From positions 27,488,883 through 27,552,882 of the forward strand of contig CM055874.1 of NCBI GenBank assembly GCA_029582165.1: a DNA stretch of 64,000 bases, written 5' to 3'. This document shows positions 57,086 through 64,000 of this stretch, piece by piece (position 1 is the stretch's first letter; every line of letters starts with the position of its first letter). The notes beneath the pieces are model-generated. The model ran no database searches. It was not told the origin of the DNA and saw only the letters and a program-made list of their open reading frames with translations. A program made the translations under genes and the position numbers. Source of the stretch: Portulaca oleracea (Eukaryota; Streptophyta; Magnoliopsida; Caryophyllales; Portulacaceae).

Positions 57086-57290
57086 CCATAGGGGATGAAA
57101 AGGAAGCACCACGGAGGTGACAGGGGCCACCACGGACCGTGGTGCACCACAACGATGCGTGGTGGGGTCACCACAGTCTACGTTGCCCTGCCATGGTCCG
57201 TGGTGTCCTCCTTGAAAGTAGATTCTGAATCTGTACCTCACCGCGGTTCGTGGTGGGGTACCACCACCACGGTCCCTGAAGATGCCGAGG
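57086..57290. repeat. Cluster of CCACGG/CCGTGG palindromes
   Basis: At least six CCACGG-type words in both orientations, including CACCACGGACCGTGGTG (57128-57144), within 200 bases. Probably part of a retroelement LTR or leader. Confidence 0.75.
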
Positions 57291-57372
57291 AGGCGCATCC
57301 CACATCGGGAATGAATCCTTCATTTCCCTTCCCACATCAAGCTAGACCATGTTGAATCTCATACCTAAGGAT

Positions 57373-57968
57373 GGTAGTGGGTCCTAGACCCAACCCAGAC
57401 CCGCCCTAACACGACCCATTTAGGTAGGTCTAGGTCCAAAAAAAATGGACACATTAGGTTCAATTCGGGTCGGATCTGGGTCCACTAAAAATTTGGCAGG
57501 TCCAGATCCGTGCCTAAACCATCCCTTAGGTTGTGCAATAATCATGAACATTTTTTTATGCATTTTAAATTGTATAGTTATATTCTTAGAGTTGTGTTGA
57601 TGATTTTTGTAATGTTTTTATGTTGAACTTCACTCATAGCCTCGTCCATTGAGCTAGATATTTTTATTGTGTTAAAAATATGTGTGTTTAAATAGAATAG
57701 TTATTATTATACAATTATGCACGTACAAAATTAACCCAAAAAATGATAAAATCTATTAAAATAATACATAAAAATTTTGGACCCATTAAAAATCCACTAT
57801 GAACCAATGGACCCATGGACGCGTTGAGTCTAGGTATAGGTCCAAGTTTTTGGAACTCACCAAGTCACAAGTCGAGTCTGGGTCCAAAAATATTTGATGG
57901 GTCTGGGTCTGGGTCCAGGTCCAGCTAGACCCGACCCGCTAGACCCGACTCAGACCCAGCCCACTACC
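57373..57968. mobile_element. MITE with GGTAGTGGG ends and GGGTC-rich body
   Basis: The 9-base ends GGTAGTGGG and CCCACTACC are perfect inverted repeats, continuing imperfectly with CTAGACCC / GGGTCTAG and CAACCCAGACCC / GGGTCTGAGTC. Such GGGTC-rich ends are usual in hAT-type plant MITEs. An 8-bp duplication was not found. About 596 bp, non-coding. Confidence 0.65.
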
Positions 57969-59183
57969 TTCACTACTCATACCCACAAATTTTCGTCCAA
58001 GAGAATGCCACCCAATCGAAGAAATCATTAAGCAAAAAACGAAGGAAATGGAACTTGGACAAGAAAAATAACATATCAAATTTTGAAAAGAACAATACAG
58101 ATTCAATTGGCGTACTAGCTGAAATTAGAGTCAAAAGAACAAATTCAACAGAAACACCAAGCAATAGAAAGCACGACTAACCAAATATTAGGGTTATCAG
58201 CAAAGGTTGGGTGCAGAGTCGGGTAACCAAACCTACGATTTCTTCAGGAACGTAATTTTTCTATTCTTGATTCTCTCCTTTAATTCATCAATGGTTGAAA
58301 ATAGTAATAGAGTTTATGACTAAAAATGAATATGGAGGGGAATACCACCACTGTTGAAATTCTGTCATGGTTGAATAACTCATGGATACACTCAGTGTTA
58401 AACCATAGTTACAACTTTAATAATCCATGATTTTACTCAGTAACAAACCATGATTACAACTTGAATAAATCATAGACAATTGTTTAGGCGTAAAGATTCC
58501 AGGACAGCTCGGGTCAGTGATTGAAAAAAAAATATAAAATCAAAAAAATTAAACTGAAAAAGAAAGTCATGTCACCTCGACCTTTTTAGTCCCCACATAT
58601 TTTATAATTTAAGACCTCCTTTCATTCTCCTCCTAATCCTTTATAGTCAATCTGCTTCTTGGACTATCCCTTAGGGTCAATATTTCAATAATATAATATT
58701 CAAACCCATATCTTAAATTGGTAAATGAGCATTTGATTCAGGCCTGTAAGCAGGTTGGAATATTCAAACCCCGTTATATTAAATGGATCGCGTTAAGGTG
58801 GGTGATTCTTTGACTCATTTAACTTGACACGAAACATGAACTCAGCCCAACCTGTTTTGACATGTTTAGTATATCCATCCCAGTAAAATAGCTGACTACT
58901 TTCCAGGAACCCTTCAATAATTAGTCACGTAACTGAATACTCTAATATACTTGGACCTATTTCTCAATGACGAGTAGCCACCCGTCTCTCAAGGCTTCTT
59001 CTATTACTAATAACAGATTGCGCATCCAGAGCCTGCCTCGATCCAAAACCACAGGTACCCACCAAAAACCCAGCGATACATATGCCAAAAGCTGCAGCCC
59101 TTCTGATCAAATCTTGAATAAGAAAGACTGGTTTAGGGATAGAAACACTTGGAGCGTTTCACAAAGGTTTAAATGTAGTTACC
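57969..59183. other. Intergenic DNA and 3' UTR of the minus-strand gene
   Basis: No gene is seen. Repeated CCATGATT / AACTTTAATAATCCATG words at about 58370-58480. The part near 59183 would be 3' UTR. Confidence 0.4.
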
Positions 59184-62100
59184 TTATCCAAGGTCTTCCA
59201 CCATCTTCTTGAGCTTTTCAGTGGAGGAAAACTGCTGCTTAGTTTCATAAACTTGAATCAATGACTTCACAGCTTTCAATACCAAATCTCTCTTTTGATT
59301 ACTGTGAGAGTCCACTCCGCTGCATTCATGAGCACTACTAGTCTCTAGTGATGAGCACAAGTTCGTCAGCCACCCTTCCAAGAACTCTGCTTTCTGAAGT
59401 GCAATACATACAAGGATGAGTCTAACTAAAATAAAACAGAGTGCAGAATTTACTTATACAGTATCATTTCAAGATGCTAAGGTATTTGGTGCAGGGCCCA
59501 CAAAAATAGGATATTAGATAAACTAGATGTAGGTAACCTTAACCTAACAAGCATCCAGGCTACTTTCAAGACACCAATGACAACACATTGAACGATGATC
59601 CAAAGGAGCTTGAATACAACTTTTTGATGAATTACTGAGCAGAAACTAAAACGGTACAAGGGAGCTAAAGAAAAAGTTAAAGCTTAGATAGGATTAGGGC
59701 TGGTCATCGGTCTGGGGCTGGACCAAACTAGACTGGACTGGACCGGACCAAAGACTGAACAAGGGACTAGTCTGGACCAAGGACTGGATTTAACTTTTTT
59801 CGGTCCGGGACAGGACCGACCGGAAAAAGTTCGGTCCAGGACAGAACCGACCGAAATGGACCCAATTAAGGGGTTGAATTCTGCTATCAAATTTTGTGTG
59901 AACAACTGAACCTGTGCAAATAGATCAACAAACAAACTTACTTAATTCTACTATCAAATTCACAGGACAATGATTCCAACAGCTTCCTATCAAGGGCCTA
60001 TGCGGAAAAGGTTGCGTCAAATCCCTCCATTCACTTTGGAGTTTGGAAATGCCCCCTTTCTTCTTTATCAACCCCCCCCCCCCCAAAACACACACACTCA
60101 CAAAACAAAAAACAAAAACAAAAAAACACACGCACATGAAGCTCTTGTTCACTAGGGTACATCCATGAGTGACATAGCTGCTGGATGCGCCATGTTATCC
60201 AATTAAAATATCAAGCATAGCATGTCCACAAGCAGAAGTAAAGCGACTATCTGAACTTGAAAATGAAAGTCAACCCGATCAGATATCATATCATATCCAG
60301 TTATCTGAACCTTACAGTACATAAATTTAAAAAAGGCCACAAAAACACAACCAAAGCACATCCAAAAGCAAAAGTCAAATGACAATAGGAACTCGAAAAA
60401 TGCAACTAAATACAATCAAATGATACCATCCATCTTAGCCTGGTAGTTTGGGTTGGTCTAGGGCAGGAAAAGTTTTGACCGACCCGATAATCCGGTTTTG
60501 GCCGACCCCGAAAAAACCGAGCTTGGTCACCAAAAATCCTTCTGAAAATTAAAATCAGTCAACCGGCCATTGTCCTATTTAAAACCGGGTCAGGTCCAGG
60601 TATGAAAAACAAGGTCCAGGTTATCCGAATTCTAGCGAAAAATCCGGGTTCAGTCATTTCGGACAATGTCCGAACCCAATTTGTCAGCGAACTTGGGTTG
60701 GCTTTTAAATTAACTTAATGTACAATTCAGACACCTGACTATTTGGACATCGGATAATCGAACAATGTTCGTTCATTCTGACACCAAAAATATAAACTTG
60801 CCTTTATACACAATTCAGACATCACACATCCTGGTCCAGGTATGGACTCATTGTCCAGATAGCTTATTGAACAAGGTGCGGGTAATAGTTTTTGACCGAA
60901 TGATCAATTTGACCGGACCCAGAATCATCCGGAACCCAATTTTTTGCCAGGCCTAGTTCAGTCGCCAGAAGCCCCCCCCCCCCCCCCCCCCGGCCGCCAG
61001 CAAAACCCTCTTTCTTGATCACTTGGGCTGCTATCATTTTGGAAGAATACAGAAAAAATAATCACTGCTAGCAATAGTACTTCATTTAACATTGAAATTG
61101 TAATACAAAAGCAATCACCAGCTAAATAAGACATTCTAATTTCTAAATGTACAGAACACAAAAACTAGAAAGAAAAAAACATCACTCTCTAATTGCTTAC
61201 TTTAACAAGAAATTCCTTCAAAGGCTCAGGACTGCTGCTCGAACAAAGCCCTAGTACATGTAGCATGCTTGCAGTCAACTGCAGGCAAAACAAAGTGACA
61301 TAAACAAGTGAATACATGAGAAAAGTGAATACGATAATACAAGTAAAAATTTGAACAAAATCACAGATGAACATGGTTGAGAAACTTGAATATTGGATGT
61401 TTCCTGTTCTCTGCGATAGACTTGACAAAACTTACCAGACTCAAATGACCTGAATTGAAAACCCAAAACCAAGCCCCAACCAACACCCAAATAGTTTGCC
61501 CAAGCTTGACCAGAATCCGAGAGTGAACCGTGCTGGTAACCGATCCGACCCAAAACCCAAAAGTTACCAAGTTAAAATTAGAACCCAAACAGAACCGAAA
61601 CACTATTAACCTGATGAAAACCAAACCCGTCTGGGCTGGAACTGAATCAGACTTGAACCGACTCAAACCCGACTTGACCCATCACAGATTCACAATTATA
61701 ATCCAATTTTATCTTTAGGTTATGATTACATTTTTGAACTTACTCAAAATTCATATGCTAAACTTATTTAGAGCCTTATTATAAGATGTATTCTGAATTT
61801 TTGTGAACTTATGCTAAACCTTTTTTACAAAATTTATATAGTTATCATATGCATGTCTATTTATTAGGAGCATATTTTTATATTTGTAAGTTAATGTTTG
61901 AATCATACTTTCTCCATCCAACCCAGAATTGACCCGAAACTATAAACCTAAACAACCTGAACCAAACTCACCTAACCGAAATAACGTCACTCGAACCTAA
62001 ACCAAACCGGAGAAGCGGAGAGACCTGAAACTGAACTTGAACGAACCGAAGTCTGCTTAAATGATTTGTCTGTCACATATGTCGTTGATTTATCAGTTTT

Positions 62101-63611
62101 GCCACAAAACTCTGAAGTTGATCAAATATACCACTCAACTCTACAAAATTGTCAAATGTGCTACAGTAGTTAATTATGACCTGCTATTGCAGGTTAAAAC
62201 TTATTTTTCATTTTCCTTTTTTCTTTACCCATTACACACCCCAACTTCTGAAATTAAAACGTAAACATTAAAACAATCAATAAAAACTCATTCCACCATT
62301 GATGAGTTTTCTCCTTCCTTTTCCATACAGAACTTTAGACCTTATCCAAAATAAAGTGGTGTGCAGTGTGTTTCATGCTCTATTGTACGTTGAACCCAAG
62401 AAAGAGAAATAGCATCCTCACCCATATCCATGTTTCACTTACCTAACTCTATCTTTCCTCTCAGTCATAAAACATACATCTTTCTCCATCTTCCCTACTA
62501 TGAGCTATAACATCTTCACTCACCATTTTAGTTTGGGATCAGATAATTGTATCCTTTTCTGGGGCTTGGGCCTAATTTTCTGGTCAGATAACACCCCCTC
62601 CCCTTCCTCTTCCCCTAATTTGTGATTTTATTTCAGATTGCTATCTGGGATTTTCGTATTTGATAGTAAATGAGGAGATAATGCCATTGATTGATGATTT
62701 GACGGATTTTTTTTTTTTTGAATATTGCAATTACCCCAAAATAGAGAGGGAGAAAGAAAAAAAAAAGAATTGGGGGAATTCGGGGAGTTATCTCTGTCAG
62801 TCTCGTCGGCGGTAAACAGGAAGCGACCAAACAAAAGCTCCGACCATGGAAGCTTCTCTGCTTCTGGACTTCCCCGGTGCTTAGCTTCAGCAACCCCAAC
62901 CTGTATAAGCTCTTTCTTATTGCTTTCCCCAGTTTTGTTTTCACTTTTATTTCTGACCATTTTAAATTAGAAAACAAAGAAAAACTAAAAATAAGATACA
63001 TTTTACCTGTTCTAGCAGGTCAAAATCTATTGTAGTGGTATTTTTGATACTTTTTCAGACTTATATGGCATTTTTGATAAACTTAAAACCTTGGTGGCAA
63101 AATTGACAAGACTTCAAATTTAAGTGGCAGATAAATTATTTAACTCGTCTCAGACCAAACTGATTGACCCCGACTGCTAGGTCTACTCTGTGGTAATTTT
63201 GAAGAAGAAACATACTTTATAGATGACTGTTTATTTGATGCTAATTAAGAAAAACCTTCCCTCTCCTCCATTATTTAACTGTAGTTCAAGATCTACATTT
63301 CTTATCACAATTACTGTATGCAGAAATGCTGACAGTCTCCTGATTCACCATCGTTTAAACTTTTTTTGAGTGAGCATGCTCTAACTTGATATTAGAGCAG
63401 TGGTCCCATAACTTCAACCCCCACCCCCCACCCACAAAAAAAAAAAATAAAAAAAAAAAAAACCAACACCACCACAAAACAAAGAATGTACTGACCTGGT
63501 TCTCCAGGGAAATTCTGTACTTGTAACTTGTGGTTGGCTTTTTGTCTGCAACTAAATTTTCAAGATTCTGCTCAATACCTTGAACAACATCTGAAAATGA
63601 TCTCCCGTAGT
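59184..63611 (-). CDS. Host gene, last three exons; ARM/HEAT-like (HEATR6-type) protein C-terminus
   Basis: Three exons in phase on the minus strand: 63611-63496, 61278-61201 and 59393-59184. Exon 1 of the three (116 bases) follows CCTTGGGCAG and encodes YGRSFSDVVQGIEQNLENLV...SSYKYR-like TSYKYRISLENQ, ending before GTCAGT. Exon 2 (78 bases) encodes LTASMLHVLGLCSSSSPEPL then KEFLVK, with CTGCAG acceptor and GTAAGC donor. Exon 3 encodes KAEFLEGWLTNLCSSLE...RDLVLKAVKSLIQVYETKQQ... and ends KKMVEDLG-stop. Phases match exactly and the frames are undamaged, so this is probably a functional gene continuing past the right edge. The helical, repeat-like C-terminus reminds me of plant ARM/HEAT proteins of the HEATR6 (DUF4042) type; that name is tentative. 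Confidence 0.65.
59394..61200 (-). other. Intron with MITE-like insertions
   Basis: 1.8-kb intron with GT-AG ends. It contains CGGTCC/GGACCG-rich DNA (about 59695-59860), C runs (about 60071-60083), and a GACCGACCC/CCGGTTTTGG-rich segment (about 60430-60960), which look like degraded hAT-type MITEs, plus a poly-C run at 60971-60991. Confidence 0.55.
60430..60960. repeat. Possible hAT-type MITE within intron
   Basis: The left end GCCTGGTAGTTTGGG and right end ccCAGGCCTAG with many CCGACCC/GGGTCGG and GGTCCAGGT words. Inverted ends are weak. Confidence 0.35.
61279..63495 (-). other. Large intron with nested TIR element
   Basis: 2.2-kb intron with GTCAGT donor and TGCAG acceptor. It holds CCAAAACCC/AACCGAA-rich DNA (about 61430-62050), probably MITE-derived, into which the TIR element 62055-63145 inserted. 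Confidence 0.6.
62055..63145. mobile_element. TIR element of about 1.1 kb with about 140-bp TIRs, possible Pack-MULE
   Basis: The left arm (62055 to about 62196; TTAAATGATTTGTCTG, then TTTTGCCAC, then AATTGTCAAATGTG, then GACCTGCTATTGCAGGT) is mirrored by the right arm (about 63003-63145; ACCTGTTCTAGCAGGTC ... GTGGCAAAATTGAC ... GCAGATAAATTATTTAA). Long TIRs with a non-repetitive interior of about 800 bp (62200-63000) are typical of Mutator-like non-autonomous elements. The interior has a GC-richer block (about 62790-62900) unlike its surroundings, perhaps captured gene sequence. No clear 9-bp duplication. Confidence 0.6.
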
Positions 63612-64000
63612 CTGCCCAAGGGGGAAAAAAGCGAATCATTAGCTTTAGTAAATTTAACATGACTAAATGTACAAAAAAACATAGTAAAAGATCTGATCCA
63701 TGTTTTTGGCTCACCCCTTTGGTTGCTGATGACTACCTTATTAGTTTTTCAGCAAGCTTAATGGGCTACTTTTTAGGGGCCTTCTGGCCTCTTACTGACA
63801 TAGCTACACAGAATCACAACTCTAAAGGGGTTTTCGAACCACTATTATTTGAAGCTCCTAAACTCATTTTTTAATCATTGGAATGAACAGCTTTGTTGGA
63901 AGCTTATCTCGAATTCCCTGGCTTCTACAAGGGTCTCCTTTTTGTTTAGGAGGCAACATAGGAAAATTTAGACTGAGGGAAATTTACTTAAAAAAAAAAA
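63612..64000 (-). other. Upstream intron of the host gene, cut by window edge
   Basis: Follows the acceptor of the exon at 63611. No further exon was recognised; it ends in an A run at the window edge. Confidence 0.45.

Noticed and set aside
60971..60991. Poly-C run, also 60071-60083, and poly-G at 36740-36757
   Set aside because: Possible G-quadruplex sites, but homopolymers of this kind are also common sequencing or assembly errors; no functional claim made.
62628..63001. Overlapping 110- and 122-codon minus-strand frames
   Set aside because: Two overlapping frames without recognisable domain inside a TIR element; kept only as a possible captured gene fragment.

Overview
The window is nuclear DNA of a flowering plant, most probably a eudicot, from a region dominated by transposable elements (TEs). 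The signs are split genes with GT-AG introns, plant-type L1 and Ty3/Gypsy retroelements, Mutator-like (FAR1-type) transposase remnants, a DUF4408 protein, and very long (TA)n tracts. I see no prokaryotic or organellar genes, no rRNA or tRNA gene, and no CRISPR array. The species cannot be named from the sequence alone.

Layout. 1-6119: a decayed L1-type LINE (+). 6120-9731: AT-rich DNA with short MITEs and a small DUF4408 ORF (-). 9788-12506: a fold-back element carrying a clean 996-bp Helitron, which itself carries two Stowaway-like MITEs. 12813-18076: a small (TA)n-flanked MITE split by a gag-only LTR element with a truncated 3' LTR. 18091-23576: a non-coding LTR element (LARD type, - strand) with an ATATA target duplication. 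23652-41829: the centrepiece, an 18.2-kb (TA)n-flanked Mutator-like element with TIRs of about 0.8 kb. It holds a plant-mobile-domain-like gene, two head-to-head FAR1/MULE transposase copies forming a palindrome with arms of about 2.9 kb, and a young full-length Ty3/Gypsy element (30071-36365, TSD TAAGC) inserted in the palindrome loop. 41830-49721: (TA)n tracts, related MITE arms, an RTE-type LINE fragment, a probable solo LTR, a (TA)n-flanked MITE and a second fold-back copy. 49722-57360: remnants of two more Gypsy elements, one interrupted by an LTR with a 5-bp TSD. 57373-57968: a MITE. 58960-64000: the last three exons of a probable host gene (- strand, ARM/HEAT-like) whose introns are full of MITE-like DNA.

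Functional picture. Nearly all coding sequence belongs to TEs and is broken. The best preserved is the Gypsy element at 30071-36365: near-identical LTRs, PBS, PPT and one gag-pol frame with a single internal TAA. The strongest system-level signal is that at least six unrelated or distantly related inverted-repeat elements abut (TA)n tracts, and that the large MULE contains remains of a transposase that could belong to that insertion system. The host genes supported are the partial gene at 59184-63611 and, tentatively, the DUF4408 ORF near 7.9 kb.
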